Source of the DNA: Pantoea deleyi
Lineage (GTDB): Bacteria > Pseudomonadota > Gammaproteobacteria > Enterobacterales > Enterobacteriaceae
Direction: 5' to 3'
Length of the DNA stretch: 64,000 bases
Assembly: GCF_022647325.1 (NCBI RefSeq)
Contig: NZ_CP071405.1
Coordinates: 3,162,001-3,226,000 of the forward strand
The notes beneath the pieces are model-generated. The model made no database searches. It saw only the letters and a list, made by a program, of their open reading frames with translations, and was not told where the DNA came from. Shown here one piece after another: positions 41,017-50,635 of this stretch. How positions within the stretch are numbered: the stretch's first letter is position 1; every line of letters begins with the position of its first letter. Position numbers and translations under genes: made by a program.

Positions 41017-42300
41017 ATGACTTCATCATCAGGCAAAAAAACGCATATCGGCGACAGACCGCTGCACCCCGAAACTCAGATGCTGAACTATGGCTATGAT
41101 CCGCGTCTCTCTGAGGGCGCGGTGAAGCCGCCGGTCTTTCTGACCTCGACCTTTGTTTTCGACAGCGCCGAAGAGGGACGGGACTTTTTTGATTACGTCT
41201 CCGGTCGCCGTGAACCCCCGGCAGGCAAATCGGGCGGTCTGGTCTACTCCCGCTTTAACCATCCTAACAGCGAGATTGTCGAAGATCGTCTGGCGATCTA
41301 TGAGCAGGCTGAGAGCTGTTCGCTCTTCTCATCCGGTATGGCCGCGATCTCCACCACCCTGCTGGCGTTTGCCCGTCCGGGTGAGGTGATCCTGCACTCT
41401 CAGCCGCTCTATGGCGGCACCGAGACGCTGATCAGCAAAACGCTGCACAATCTGGACATCAACGCCGTGGGCTTCAGCGACGGCAACGATGAGGCGAAAG
41501 TCCGTGAGGCGGCGCAGCAGGCCATGAGCCGGGGCCGGGTGGCGGTGATCCTGATTGAAACCCCGGCGAACCCGACTAACAGCCTGGTGAATATCCGCCT
41601 GATCGCGCGGGTGGCCGATGAGATTGAACAGCAGCAGGGTTCGCGTCCCGTTATCGCCTGCGACAACACCCTGCTCGGCCCGCTGTTCCAGCAGCCACTG
41701 ACGCTGGGCGCGGATCTGTCGCTCTACTCGCTGACGAAATATGTGGGTGGCCACTCTGACCTGATTGCCGGTGCGGCGATGGGCAGCAAGGCGCTGATGG
41801 CAAAAGTGCGCGCGTTGCGCAGCGCCATCGGCACCCAGCTCGATCCCCACTCCAGCTGGATGCTCAGCCGCTCGCTGGAAACGCTGTCGCTGCGGATGGA
41901 GAAAGCCTTTCACAATGCGGAGGCGGTCGCCGCGTTTCTGCGCGATCACCCGAAGGTGGCGAAGCTGCACTGGCTGCCCTATCTGGAGGCGGAAAGCGCC
42001 GAAGGAAAAACCTACCACGAGCAGTGCAGCGGCGCCGGGTCAACCTTCTCGTTTGATATTACCGGCGGTCAGCCCGCTGCGTTCCGTTTTCTCAATGCCC
42101 TGACGCTGTTTAAGCAGGCGGTCAGCCTGGGCGGTACGGAGTCCCTGGCCAGCCACCCTGGCAGCACCACCCACTCCGGCGTGCCGCAGGCGGTGCGTCA
42201 GCGCATTGGCATCACGGATGCCACGGTGCGGCTGTCGATTGGCATCGAGAACGCCGGTGACCTGATCGAGGATGTGAAGCTGGCGCTGGAACAGGCGTAA
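41017..42300 (+). CDS. Cystathionine gamma-synthase family PLP-dependent enzyme
   Basis: A 427-residue Cys/Met-metabolism PLP enzyme (MetB/MdeA/MetC superfamily). The lysine that binds PLP is in [14 protein letters not shown] (about residue 240). [33 protein letters not shown] and [12 protein letters not shown] are family motifs. It has an insertion around residues 60-75 ([13 protein letters not shown]) seen in one subgroup annotated only as 'family protein', so I do not call it metB, metC or methionine gamma-lyase. It sits between hpt and cueO, where I recall gcd in E. coli. Its stop codon directly abuts that of cueO. Confidence 0.85.
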   Translation: MTSSSGKKTHIGDRPLHPETQMLNYGYDPRLSEGAVKPPVFLTSTFVFDSAEEGRDFFDYVSGRREPPAGKSGGLVYSRFNHPNSEIVEDRLAIYEQAESCSLFSSGMAAISTTLLAFARPGEVILHSQPLYGGTETLISKTLHNLDINAVGFSDGNDEAKVREAAQQAMSRGRVAVILIETPANPTNSLVNIRLIARVADEIEQQQGSRPVIACDNTLLGPLFQQPLTLGADLSLYSLTKYVGGHSDLIAGAAMGSKALMAKVRALRSAIGTQLDPHSSWMLSRSLETLSLRMEKAFHNAEAVAAFLRDHPKVAKLHWLPYLEAESAEGKTYHEQCSGAGSTFSFDITGGQPAAFRFLNALTLFKQAVSLGGTESLASHPGSTTHSGVPQAVRQRIGITDATVRLSIGIENAGDLIEDVKLALEQA

Positions 42301-43911
42301 TCAGCTCACGGTAAAGCCCAGCATCATGCCGGTGTCTTCATGCTCCAGCAGATGACAGTGGGCCATGTAAGCGTGTTCGGCGGCGGCGACATAGTTGAAG
42401 CGAACCAGCACTTCGCTGCGCCCGCCGTCGACGTTAACCATATCTTTCCAGCCCTGCCGGTGTGCGGCGGGCGGTTTGCCGTTCTCGGAGAGGATGCGGA
42501 ACTGCGTACCGTGAATGTGGAACGGATGCAGCATCGCGTCGCCTTCGCCTGAAATCGTCCACGTCTCACTCTCACCCAGTTTCACGGCGAACGCGGGTGT
42601 CGTCATATCGAAGGCCTTGCCGTTGATCTTATTGCCGTTACGGAAATCGTACCCGGCGGGCTGCGCCATGCCGGGCATGTCATGCATGCTGTGATCCCCG
42701 TGATCCATTGCCGGCATCGGCTGCTCTGCGGCCTTCGCCTGCTTCGGCGGCATCGCGTGATGCCCGTGCCCGCCCTTGCCCATTGCCTTTTCACCGTAGC
42801 GCTGCATCAGCGCCTGCATGCCCTGCTGGTCCAGCTGCGGGTCCATCATCAGCTGCAGCCAGCGCGTGGTCAGGCCGTCGGTGGCCGGCAGCGCGGGCAG
42901 CGTCGCCAGCCGATCCGGCAGCGTGGCGCTCGCCATCACCCGCAGCGGCAGGATCTGCACCAGCGGCAGCGGCTGATCAAAGGGCGGCAGCGTCATGCCC
43001 ATCTGCTCTGTGGGCAGCGTCACCAGATCGAAGGCCTGACCGTCCGAGGTATCGATCATCACCTCGAAGCGTTCACCCGGCAGGATCGGCAGCGCGTCGA
43101 GCTTTACCGGCTCGGCCAGCAGGCCACCGTCGCTGGCGATCACATAGAGAGGACGGCGATCGCTGGCGGCGATCTGCAGGGAACGGGCATTACAGCCGTT
43201 GAGCAGGCGCAGCCTCAGCCAGCCGCGCGGCACCGCATGCTGCGGGTACTGCACGCCGTTGGTCAGCATCATGTCGCCAAACCAGCCTACCGCGGCGCGC
43301 ATGACGTCGAGCTGATAGTCGATTCGGCTGCCATCCCGGGTGAGCTGCTTATCCTGAAAGATCAGCGGCACATCATCCACGCCCCACTGCGAGGGCAGCC
43401 GCAGTGTGCCGCTCTCTTTATCCTCCAGCAGGATCAGCCCCGCCAGCCCCTGGGCCACCTGATGCCCGGTTTTGCCATGCAGATGCGGATGATACCAGCA
43501 GGTCGCCGCAGGCTGATCGGGGGTAAAGGAAACCTGCCGCGAGCCGCCCGGCGCAATCATCGCCTGCGGGCCGCCATCCACCGCTCCCGGAATCTCCAGC
43601 CCGTGCCAGTGCAGCGTGGTCGCTTCACGCAGGCGGTTATGGATGTTAACCGTTACCGGTTTGCCACTCTGCAGCTTCAGCACCGGCCCCAGCAGGCTGC
43701 CGTTGTAGCCCCAGGTCGGCACCGCTTTGCCATTCCATTGGGTCGTGCCCTGCATCGCCGTCAGGCTGTAGCTGCCGCGGGCATCGGGTTCCAGCAGCGA
43801 GGGAATCGGTAACAGCGGGCGGCTGGCCGCCATCAGCGAACGGCTCCAGAGCGGTAAGGCTCCGGCTGCACTCAGTGCGGCGGTGAGTTTCAGGAAGTGG
43901 CGACGTTGCAT
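42301..43911 (-). CDS. cueO: Multicopper oxidase CueO
   Basis: Periplasmic cuprous oxidase that protects against copper. The 536-residue precursor has a twin-arginine signal ([20 protein letters not shown]) and three cupredoxin domains with copper motifs [25 protein letters not shown] and [14 protein letters not shown] Met/His-rich insert (about 370-405, with HGHHAMPPK and [14 protein letters not shown]) is the cuprous-ion site typical of CueO. The start at 43911 follows AAGGA at 8 nt; an ATG three codons upstream overlaps that site. A CueR-type promoter precedes it. Confidence 0.95.
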   Translation of the reverse strand: MQRRHFLKLTAALSAAGALPLWSRSLMAASRPLLPIPSLLEPDARGSYSLTAMQGTTQWNGKAVPTWGYNGSLLGPVLKLQSGKPVTVNIHNRLREATTLHWHGLEIPGAVDGGPQAMIAPGGSRQVSFTPDQPAATCWYHPHLHGKTGHQVAQGLAGLILLEDKESGTLRLPSQWGVDDVPLIFQDKQLTRDGSRIDYQLDVMRAAVGWFGDMMLTNGVQYPQHAVPRGWLRLRLLNGCNARSLQIAASDRRPLYVIASDGGLLAEPVKLDALPILPGERFEVMIDTSDGQAFDLVTLPTEQMGMTLPPFDQPLPLVQILPLRVMASATLPDRLATLPALPATDGLTTRWLQLMMDPQLDQQGMQALMQRYGEKAMGKGGHGHHAMPPKQAKAAEQPMPAMDHGDHSMHDMPGMAQPAGYDFRNGNKINGKAFDMTTPAFAVKLGESETWTISGEGDAMLHPFHIHGTQFRILSENGKPPAAHRQGWKDMVNVDGGRSEVLVRFNYVAAAEHAYMAHCHLLEHEDTGMMLGFTVS

Positions 43912-43941
43912 GGGAGTCATCCTTGTGGCATCGGAACAGAC

Positions 43942-43972
43942 AGCCTAAACCCTGACCTTATGGGAAGGTCAA
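43942..43972 (-). promoter_or_regulatory. CueR-type promoter of cueO
   Basis: On the minus strand TTGACC (-35, 43967-43972) and TAGGCT (-10, 43942-43947) are separated by 19 bp, the long spacer used by MerR-family activators. The spacer contains the perfect dyad GACCTT-n5-AAGGTC (43954-43970), like known CueR sites at copA and cueO. Confidence 0.85.
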
Positions 43973-44091
43973 GTCTCCCCGTGAGAATCTGACGAAAAAA
44001 GGCGGCCCCGCCGCCCGGCGCGGCAAATTAATCGAAAACCTCACAGCAACTGTGCTAACGTCATGAGCAATATCCCTTGAAGAGAATGACT

Positions 44092-44439
44092 ATGAAGCAA
44101 AGCATCAAGGTCCTGCTGTTGACGGGACTTCTTGGCTTCTCCTCCACCAGCTTTGCCCTGAGCGAATCCGAAGCGGAAGATCTGGCCGATCTGACGGCGG
44201 TCTTCGTTTATCTGAAGAATGACTGCGGCTATCAGGATCTCCCGGACGCGCAGATCCGCAAAGCGCTGGTCTTTTTTGCTCAGCAGAACCGCTGGGATTT
44301 AAGCAACTACAGCAATTACAACATGAAGGCGCTGGGCGAAGAGAGCTATCGCGATCTCAGCGGCATCGCCATTACCAACGACAAAAAGTGCAAGTCTCTG
44401 GCCCGGGATTCACTGAGCCTGCTGGCCTACGTCAGGTAA
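44092..44439 (+). CDS. yacC: YacC family pilotin-like periplasmic protein
   Basis: A 115-residue protein matching E. coli YacC in length and sequence; the family resembles PulS/OutS pilotins, but a secretin partner is not nearby and function is unproven. It has a signal peptide (about residues 1-22, ending SFA) with no lipobox cysteine. LSESEAEDLADLTAVFVYLKNDCGY and YRDLSGIAI...LARDSLSLLAYVR follow, with two cysteines likely paired. I use the ATG at 44092, which has AAGAGA 6 nt upstream and gives the E. coli length. It precedes speE, as in E. coli. Confidence 0.9.
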   Translation: MKQSIKVLLLTGLLGFSSTSFALSESEAEDLADLTAVFVYLKNDCGYQDLPDAQIRKALVFFAQQNRWDLSNYSNYNMKALGEESYRDLSGIAITNDKKCKSLARDSLSLLAYVR

Positions 44440-44541
44440 CCCGCCCGCCCTCTGCAGCCGGACATTGACCGTGCAACCACGGTCACTGTTAGCTATCATG
44501 TGCCGCCCATCTTCATGGCGATGTCATCAGAGGAGAGCACT

Positions 44542-45405
44542 ATGGCCCACAATGAGACGTGGTATGAAACCCTTCATACCGGTTTTGGCCAGTATTTCAC
44601 GGTGGATAAAGAGCTGTACCGTGAGAAGACTGCGCATCAGGATTTAATCATTTTCGAAAATGCGGCGATGGGCCGGGTCATGGCGCTGGATGGCGTCGTG
44701 CAGACCACCGAACGCGACGAATTTATCTATCATGAAATGATGACGCACGTTCCGCTGCTGGCTCACGGCGCGGCGAAGCATGTGCTGATCATCGGCGGCG
44801 GCGACGGCGCCATGCTGCGCGAAGTCTCGTGTCATCCGGAGGTCGAAAAGATCACCATGGTGGAGATCGACGCGGGCGTCGTGACGTTCTGCCGCCAGTA
44901 TCTGCCGAACCACAGCGCCGGTGCCTATGACGATCCGCGCTTTACGCTGGTGATTGATGACGGGGTTAACTTCGTTAATCAGACGCAGGAGAAGTTCGAT
45001 GTGATCATCTCTGACTGCACCGACCCGATTGGGCCGGGCGAGAGCCTGTTTACGTCGGAATTTTATGCGGGGTGCAAAGCGGCCCTTAATGAAAATGGCA
45101 TCTTTGTGGCGCAGAATGGCGTCTGCTTCCTGCAGCAGGATGAGGCCGTGAACAGTCATCGTAAGCTGGGGCACTATTTTGCGGATGTCAGCTTCTATCA
45201 GGCGGCGATCCCGACCTATTACGGTGGCATCATGACCTTTGCCTGGGCGAGTGATAATCCGGCGCTGCGTCAGCATGATGTCGCCACGCTGCAGTCGCGC
45301 TTTGCGCACGCGGGCCTGCGCTGCCGTTACTACACGCCAGCGATCCATACCGGCAGCTTTGCCCTGCCGCAATATCTGTTGAATGCGTTATCTGCCGCAG
45401 GCTGA
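44542..45405 (+). CDS. speE: Polyamine aminopropyltransferase (spermidine synthase)
   Basis: Transfers the aminopropyl group from decarboxylated SAM to putrescine. The 287-residue enzyme shows [25 protein letters not shown], the SAM-binding [21 protein letters not shown] and the catalytic [11 protein letters not shown] (Asp near 158). The ATG at 44542 follows GAGGAGAGC and gives E. coli length. With speD 28 bp downstream it forms the speED operon; its by-product methylthioadenosine is cleared by MtnN at 13.9 kb. Confidence 0.97.
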   Translation: MAHNETWYETLHTGFGQYFTVDKELYREKTAHQDLIIFENAAMGRVMALDGVVQTTERDEFIYHEMMTHVPLLAHGAAKHVLIIGGGDGAMLREVSCHPEVEKITMVEIDAGVVTFCRQYLPNHSAGAYDDPRFTLVIDDGVNFVNQTQEKFDVIISDCTDPIGPGESLFTSEFYAGCKAALNENGIFVAQNGVCFLQQDEAVNSHRKLGHYFADVSFYQAAIPTYYGGIMTFAWASDNPALRQHDVATLQSRFAHAGLRCRYYTPAIHTGSFALPQYLLNALSAAG

Positions 45406-45433
45406 TAACGCATCTCTGAGGGGGTGAACGAAA

Positions 45434-46243
45434 TTGCAAAAGCTAAAACTACATGGCTTCAACAACCTGACGAAAAGCCTGAGTTTTTGTATTTACGATA
45501 TCTGCTATGCGAATACTGAAGCGGAACGCGATGGCTACATCGCCTATATCGATGAACAATATAACGCTAACCGTCTGACGGAAATCCTGACGGAGACCTG
45601 CTCTATTATCGGCGCTAACGTCCTGAACATCGCACGCCAGGATTATGAGCCGCAGGGTGCCAGCGTCACGATTCTGGTCAGCGAAGAGCCTATCGATCCC
45701 CGGGATATCGATAACTCCGAGCACCCTGGCCCGCTGCCCAATTCGGTCGTGGCCCATCTCGATAAAAGTCACATCTGCGTGCACACCTACCCGGAAAGTC
45801 ATCCGGAAGGCGGACTGTGCACCTTCCGTGCGGACATTGAAGTCTCGACCTGTGGCGTGATCTCACCGCTTAAGGCGCTGAACTACCTGATCCATCAGCT
45901 GGAGTCCGATATCGTCACCGTCGATTACCGGGTGCGCGGTTTCACCCGCGATGTGAAGGGGATGAAGCACTTTATCGATCACGAGATCAACTCGATTCAG
46001 AACTTCATGTCAGAGGATATGAAGGGGATGTATGACATGGTGGATGTGAATGTTTATCAGGAAAACATCTTCCATACCAAGATGTTGCTGAAAGAGTTCG
46101 ATCTGAAGCACTACCTGTTCAACACCCGTCCGGACGATCTTACGCCGCAGGAGCACAAGCGCATTACCGACCTGCTGTGGAAAGAGATGCGTGAGATCTA
46201 TTACGGCAGAAACATCCCCTCCGTGGGACTGAAGACGCTGTAA
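45434..46243 (+). CDS. speD: S-adenosylmethionine decarboxylase proenzyme
   Basis: Supplies decarboxylated SAM to SpeE. The 269-residue proenzyme self-cleaves before S112 ([14 protein letters not shown]) to form a pyruvoyl group, at the same position as in E. coli. It starts with TTG at 45434 behind GAGGGGG, as E. coli speD does. The C-terminus is a few residues longer ([10 protein letters not shown]). It is followed by a strong hairpin and then the convergent DeoR gene of the accessory cluster. Confidence 0.96.
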   Translation: MQKLKLHGFNNLTKSLSFCIYDICYANTEAERDGYIAYIDEQYNANRLTEILTETCSIIGANVLNIARQDYEPQGASVTILVSEEPIDPRDIDNSEHPGPLPNSVVAHLDKSHICVHTYPESHPEGGLCTFRADIEVSTCGVISPLKALNYLIHQLESDIVTVDYRVRGFTRDVKGMKHFIDHEINSIQNFMSEDMKGMYDMVDVNVYQENIFHTKMLLKEFDLKHYLFNTRPDDLTPQEHKRITDLLWKEMREIYYGRNIPSVGLKTL

Positions 46244-46249
46244 AATCAG

Positions 46250-46281
46250 ACGCGCAGCGTTACCCTGGGTAACCTGCGCGT
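46250..46281. terminator. Long perfect hairpin between speD and the accessory cluster
   Basis: Arms ACGCGCAG and CTGCGCGT (46250-46257, 46274-46281) enclose a second perfect arm pair GTTACCC/GGGTAAC (46259-46265, 46267-46273), giving a 15-bp stem with one bulged base. It lies 6 nt after speD and 5 nt before the deoR-type stop. There is no T run, so it may be a terminator, an mRNA-end protector or an insertion-junction mark. Confidence 0.6.
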
Positions 46282-46286
46282 ACAGG

Positions 46287-47051
46287 TTATCCGGCGCTCA
46301 GCGTCAGCGTAATCCCGCGTTCGCGCAGCGTGCGGCAGACAGCCTCATCCAGCCGGCTGTCGGTCACGACATCGGTCAGATCGTCGACCGGTGACGCGCA
46401 GAACAGCGACCAGGAGCCATATTTGCTGCTGTCCGCCAGCAGCACCCGCCGGGCCGCATTGGCCAGCAGATCGTGTTTCAGCCCCGCTTTCTCCTCGGTG
46501 GGCGTGGTAATCCCGCGCTCCAGGCTCCAGGAGTTACAGCTGACAAAGGCGATATCGGGGTTGATCGTGCGCAGCAGCCGGCGGCCATGCTCACCGACGC
46601 ACGACTGGCTGGAGTCGTCGATCCGCCCGCCGATAATCGTGACTTCAATCTGCTTAAACTCAGACAGAAACAGCGCAATGTGCAGATCTGCGGTGATCAC
46701 CCGCAGCGGCAGATGGGTAAGCTGGCGCGCCAGCTCCAGCATGGTGGTGCCGGCATCCAGCACAACCGCATCCCCGGCACGCACGAAGCTGGCGGCGCAG
46801 GCCGCGATCGCCTGCTTTTCGGCCAGATTACGCTGCATCTTCTCCAGCGTGGTGGGCTGCGCAGGAATAAAACGATTCAGCGTGACGCCGCCATGGCTGC
46901 GGCTGATCACGCCCTCTTTATCCAGCTTAATCAGATCGCGCCGAATCGTGGCGGGTGAGGCGGAGATGGCGCTGACCAGTTGCTCAACAGTCACCAGATT
47001 ATGGCTTTTGAGGTAATCCATAATCTGGTCAAGACGGCTCTGTCCGTTCAT
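46287..47051 (-). CDS. DeoR/GlpR family transcriptional repressor of the sugar-acid cluster
   Basis: A 254-residue regulator with an N-terminal winged helix ([35 protein letters not shown], about residues 21-55) and the DeoR effector domain of the ribose-5-phosphate-isomerase-like fold ([30 protein letters not shown]). Such proteins usually sense a phosphorylated sugar intermediate. It is the last gene of the minus-strand operon, 6 bp after pdxA2, so it is probably autoregulated. It resembles YgbI-type repressors that sit beside DUF1537 kinases. The likely operator region is 49320-49364. Confidence 0.85.
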   Translation of the reverse strand: MNGQSRLDQIMDYLKSHNLVTVEQLVSAISASPATIRRDLIKLDKEGVISRSHGGVTLNRFIPAQPTTLEKMQRNLAEKQAIAACAASFVRAGDAVVLDAGTTMLELARQLTHLPLRVITADLHIALFLSEFKQIEVTIIGGRIDDSSQSCVGEHGRRLLRTINPDIAFVSCNSWSLERGITTPTEEKAGLKHDLLANAARRVLLADSSKYGSWSLFCASPVDDLTDVVTDSRLDEAVCRTLRERGITLTLSAG

Positions 47052-47057
47052 AGTTCC

Positions 47058-48038
47058 CTAAGCGAGCTGCATCGCGAGTTTAATCGAGATCGCCATGCTG
47101 TCAGACTTCGCTTTACCTGTCCAGGCGATATCAAACGCCGTGCCGTGGTCCGCCGAGGTGCGGATAAACGGCAGGCCTGCGGTGATATTGACGCCATCAT
47201 AGAAGCCCAGCAGCTTCAGCGGAATGTGCCCCTGATCGTGGTACATCGCCACCACCATGTCATACAACCCCTCCTGGCACTGCAGGAATACTGTGTCCGG
47301 CGGGCAGGGCCCGTAAACGTCCACGCCCTGCGCCTTCATCGCCTGAATCGCGGGCGCAACCGTGGTGATCTCCTCATCCCCGAACAGCCCGTTCTCCCCG
47401 GCGTGAGGATTCACCCCCGCGACCGCGATGCGCGGGGCGCTATAACCGACACGGCGCAGGAAGGTATCCGCCATGCCAATCACCGTTTTGATGCGCGTCT
47501 GGTTCAGCGTGTCGAGGAATTTGCGCAGCGCGATGTGGGTCGTGACATGGATGACTTTCAGCTTATCGGTGTAGAGCACCATCGCGTAATCTTTGGTGTC
47601 GGTCAGGTGCGCCAGCAGTTCGGTGTGACCCGGATAGAGATGTCCGGCGGCATGCATCGCCTCTTTGTTCAGCGGTGCGGTGGCAATGGCGTGAACCTCA
47701 CCCGCCAGCGCCAGTTCGGTGGCCCGTTTCACGCAGCGCCACGCCAGATCTCCCGCCGCTTTCTGCACCACGCCAGGTTTCAGGGCTGCGGGATCCGCCA
47801 GCGGCTCATCGATGACGTTGATAATGCCCGGCGCGAAGCGCGCATCCTGCACCCGATCCAGCACCCGCAATTCGGCCTGAGGCGTGATGTTCATCGCCAT
47901 AATGCGGCGCAGCGTGCTGGCACAGCCAATCACTACGGCAGGAATGCCATTCAGCTCACCTTCAGAGAGCGACTTGATAATGATTTCCGGACTGATGCCC
48001 GCCGGATCGCCCATGGTGATCGCAATAATTTTACTCAC
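47058..48038 (-). CDS. pdxA2: PdxA2-type 4-phospho-(threonate/erythronate) 3-dehydrogenase
   Basis: PdxA family NAD-dependent dehydrogenase, 326 residues. MGDPAGISPEIIIKSL at the start, TAPLNKEAMHAAGHLYPGHTELLAHL and AMYHDQGHIPLKLLGF carry the metal-binding histidines. VNITAGLPFIRTSADHGTAFDIAWTGKA is the family C-terminal signature. PdxA proper makes vitamin B6; members placed next to a DUF1537 kinase are PdxA2, which oxidises 4-phospho-threonate, with decarboxylation to dihydroxyacetone phosphate. The GTG at 48038 follows GAGGAGAAG and overlaps the kinase gene by 8 bp, indicating coupled translation. Confidence 0.87.
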   Translation of the reverse strand: MSKIIAITMGDPAGISPEIIIKSLSEGELNGIPAVVIGCASTLRRIMAMNITPQAELRVLDRVQDARFAPGIINVIDEPLADPAALKPGVVQKAAGDLAWRCVKRATELALAGEVHAIATAPLNKEAMHAAGHLYPGHTELLAHLTDTKDYAMVLYTDKLKVIHVTTHIALRKFLDTLNQTRIKTVIGMADTFLRRVGYSAPRIAVAGVNPHAGENGLFGDEEITTVAPAIQAMKAQGVDVYGPCPPDTVFLQCQEGLYDMVVAMYHDQGHIPLKLLGFYDGVNITAGLPFIRTSADHGTAFDIAWTGKAKSDSMAISIKLAMQLA

Positions 48039-49287
48039 TCGACTTCTCCTCAATAAAACCAATGGCTGCTACCAGAGTATTTGCATCACCAAAGCCACCC
48101 GCTTTGGTCATCACCGGCAGAGTAAATTCACTGTTAAGCAGAACCCCGTGCGGCACACAGCCCGCCACCAGACCCTGAATATGGAAGCCGCTGGCGCCTA
48201 GCGCCTGAGCGACGGCGATTGCCACGTCGCCTCCTGACAGATAGAGCGCATGCGGCAGCGCGGCGCGGCAGAGGCTTAAGGTCATCTCACCGAGCAAGCC
48301 GCAGATCGCCTCACCCAGTTGCTGGCGCGTCAGGCTGTGCTGCTGGCAGAGCGCCTCGATCGCGTGGCGCTGCGCGCGATGCTGGCAGGTCCGGATCACC
48401 GTATGACGACCGGCCCGCAGTGCGTCGGCCGCCTGCGCGATCCAGCGCGCCCGTTCCGGCCAGGCGGGCTGCTGAAACAGCTGAGTGATGTCCACCTCCA
48501 CGATCTCAACGGCCCGCTGCTGCTGCAGGGCGGCGATCTGCTGCTGGGCGCTGTCGCTCATCGATCCCACCACCGCCAGCACCGGCCGGGCCGGGCGAAC
48601 CGAGAGCGCCGCGCCCAGCGCATCGCTTAATCCGGCAGCCCCGACCAGCAGCGGCTTCTCGCGCAGTTGCGCCGCCGCCGCAATCAGCCGCGCCAGATCG
48701 GCCTCGTTTTCGGCATCCACCACTACCACGCCCTGCGCCGCGGCCAGCACGGCATCGAGCCGATCGCTGCGCAGCGTGGCGAGATCGATCTCCATGCCCT
48801 CGATCTGCATCTGATCGAGGACGCGGGCGCTGCGGATCGGGGTTTTGGGATCGCTGGCAAATTCGGTCTCCGTCAGCAAACGCTGATCGACCCACACGCA
48901 ACCCTGCCGCGTGGTGCGGCCCAGTCGCGGCACCGCCGGTACCACCAGCGCCAGGGTTTTGCCGCTGGCGCGCAGCGCCGCCGCCGTTTCCGCACCCACG
49001 TTGCCGCGCAGCGTAGAGTCGATCTTTTTAAACAGCCAGCCTGTCTGAAACTGTGCCGCATGGTGCTGCACCACCTGCGTGACGCGCTCAGCCGCCTGCC
49101 CGGCACTGACGGCCCGGCTGTCGGTGCTGATCACCAACACATCCGCTGCGTCCGGCACCGACGTCCCCAGGCCAAAGAGCACCTGCACGCGGGCACAGGC
49201 CTGAGCCAGCCCGCTGCCCGCATCGTTGGCACCGGTAAAGTCATCGGCGATGACCAGTACCGCGGTTTTCCATCTTGATGAGCCCAT
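48031..49287 (-). CDS. dtnK: Four-carbon acid sugar kinase (DUF1537; D-threonate kinase type)
   Basis: A 418-residue kinase of the DUF1537 family, which phosphorylates C4 sugar acids at O4. The N-terminal domain starts VLVIADDFTGANDAGSGLAQ and contains LVISTDSRA and KKIDSTLRGNVG, the substrate-binding features. The C-terminal nucleotide domain has LAVVGSMSDSAQQQI, YLSGGDVA and the final KAGGFGDANTLV. Pairing with PdxA2 is the arrangement known for D-threonate use, so dtnK is my best name; erythronate is possible. ATG 49287 is preferred over GTG 49293 because AGGAG lies 6 nt before it. First gene of the minus-strand operon. Confidence 0.82.
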   Translation of the reverse strand: MGSSRWKTAVLVIADDFTGANDAGSGLAQACARVQVLFGLGTSVPDAADVLVISTDSRAVSAGQAAERVTQVVQHHAAQFQTGWLFKKIDSTLRGNVGAETAAALRASGKTLALVVPAVPRLGRTTRQGCVWVDQRLLTETEFASDPKTPIRSARVLDQMQIEGMEIDLATLRSDRLDAVLAAAQGVVVVDAENEADLARLIAAAAQLREKPLLVGAAGLSDALGAALSVRPARPVLAVVGSMSDSAQQQIAALQQQRAVEIVEVDITQLFQQPAWPERARWIAQAADALRAGRHTVIRTCQHRAQRHAIEALCQQHSLTRQQLGEAICGLLGEMTLSLCRAALPHALYLSGGDVAIAVAQALGASGFHIQGLVAGCVPHGVLLNSEFTLPVMTKAGGFGDANTLVAAIGFIEEKSSE

Positions 49288-49319
49288 CCTCACTCCTGTC
49301 AGGCGACTGCCATTTGCAT

Positions 49320-49364
49320 TTGATTATATTCAATCATGATTGATTATATGTGAGCAAGTTCAAA
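49320..49364. promoter_or_regulatory. Divergent control region: 10-bp direct repeats, palindrome and CRP-like site
   Basis: TTGATTATAT occurs at 49320-49329 and 49340-49349, exactly 20 bp apart. A perfect 14-bp palindrome TCAATCATGATTGA (49330-49343) lies between and partly over the second copy. Next to it TGTGA-n6-TCAAA (49349-49364) matches the CRP consensus at 9 of 10 core bases. It is placed between the two operons and is the natural binding site for the DeoR-type repressor and CRP. Confidence 0.6.
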
Positions 49365-49475
49365 TTAATCGAAATCGATATGCCTTATAAATTTAGCCAC
49401 ACAGAGTGACTGAATTCGCATTGTGCTGAGCAAAATTAATCATGTGCTCCGCCGCGACAGTAAAGAGGGGATGAA

Positions 49476-50627
49476 ATGAACATTAACAGCACGGTGATCA
49501 GCGGCTATCAGGCGCTGAACGACATGGGCTATCTGCTGCAGGGCGTCTCGGCAGCGGTCGTGGTCACGGACCGAAACATTGAGGCGATTCCGGCGGTGCA
49601 GGCGCTGATGGGGCAACTGCGGGATCGGATTCCGCAGCTCAGCCTGGTCAACAGCGTCCCGCCAGAGCCGAGCCAGCACGATGTTGCTGCGATCCTGGCG
49701 GCGCTTCCCCACCGGCAGGCCGATATGGTGATCGGCATCGGCGGTGGCAGCGTTCTGGATGTGGCGAAGCTGCTCTCGGTACTCTGCCTGGACGCGGCGC
49801 CGTCGCTCGACGCCCTGCTGGCGGGTGAAAAACCGCAGCGCCGCACCCGCTCGCTGCTGATCCCGACCACCGCCGGAACCGGTTCTGAAGCCACCCCCAA
49901 TGCGATTCTGGCTATCCCAGAGAAGGAGACCAAAGTCGGTATTATTTCCCCGGTGATGCTGCCGGATGTGGTGGCGCTGGTGCCGGAACTCACCACCAGC
50001 ATGCCCGCCCACATCGCCTCTTCGACCGGCATTGATGCGCTCTGCCATCTGATTGAGTGCTTCACGGCCAACGTCGCCAATCCGGTTAGCGACAACTATG
50101 CACTCACCGGCATGAAGAAGCTGTTCGCCAGTCTCGAAACCACGCTGCGCGAGCCAGACAATTTACAGGCGCGGCTGGAGATGCTCTGGGCCTCTTACTA
50201 CGGCGGCGCGGCCATCGCCCATGCCGGTACCCATCTGGTGCACGCCCTCTCCTATCCGCTCGGCGGCAAATATCATCTGCCTCACGGCGTCGCCAACGCC
50301 ATTCTGCTGGCGCCCTGCATGCGATTCGTCCGCCCGGCCGCGGTGAGCAAGTTCGCGCAGGCCTATGATCTGCTGCCCGATGCCGACAGCCGTTTAAGCG
50401 ACGACGAGAAATCCCATGCGCTGGTGGAGTACTTCACCGCACTGGTTGAGCGGCTGCAGCTGCCTGCCAGTCTCGAAGCGCTGGGCATCAGCCCGGATCA
50501 CCTGCCCTATCTGGTGGAAGCAGCACTCGACGTTCAGCGCCTGATGAAAAATGTGCCGATGAGTGTCAGCGCCGACGATGTGCGCGCTATCTATCTCACC
50601 CTGTTTCCTTCCCGCCAGGCGAATTGA
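49476..50627 (+). CDS. Iron-containing alcohol dehydrogenase
   Basis: A 383-residue group III (Fe-ADH) protein. The NAD-binding motif IGIGGGSVLDVAK is near residue 86, TTAGTGSEATPNAI follows, and the metal ligands are in STGIDALCHLIECF and YPLGGKYHLPHGVANAI (Asp and three His). Members interconvert alcohols and aldehydes or lactaldehydes. The substrate here should come from the pathway of the cluster, perhaps a C3/C4 aldehyde or hydroxy acid. First gene of the plus-strand operon, with GAGGGGATGAA before the ATG; 8 bp to the next gene. Confidence 0.88.
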   Translation: MNINSTVISGYQALNDMGYLLQGVSAAVVVTDRNIEAIPAVQALMGQLRDRIPQLSLVNSVPPEPSQHDVAAILAALPHRQADMVIGIGGGSVLDVAKLLSVLCLDAAPSLDALLAGEKPQRRTRSLLIPTTAGTGSEATPNAILAIPEKETKVGIISPVMLPDVVALVPELTTSMPAHIASSTGIDALCHLIECFTANVANPVSDNYALTGMKKLFASLETTLREPDNLQARLEMLWASYYGGAAIAHAGTHLVHALSYPLGGKYHLPHGVANAILLAPCMRFVRPAAVSKFAQAYDLLPDADSRLSDDEKSHALVEYFTALVERLQLPASLEALGISPDHLPYLVEAALDVQRLMKNVPMSVSADDVRAIYLTLFPSRQAN

Positions 50628-50635
50628 GGATTGTT

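Noticed and set aside
42682..43812. 376-codon open frame antisense to cueO
   Set aside because: Histidine/arginine-rich shadow of cueO without any family resemblance.
47058..48038. Calling the gene pdxA of vitamin B6 synthesis
   Set aside because: Overlap with a DUF1537 kinase gene is diagnostic context for PdxA2, and the usual pdxA neighbours (surA, rsmA) are absent.
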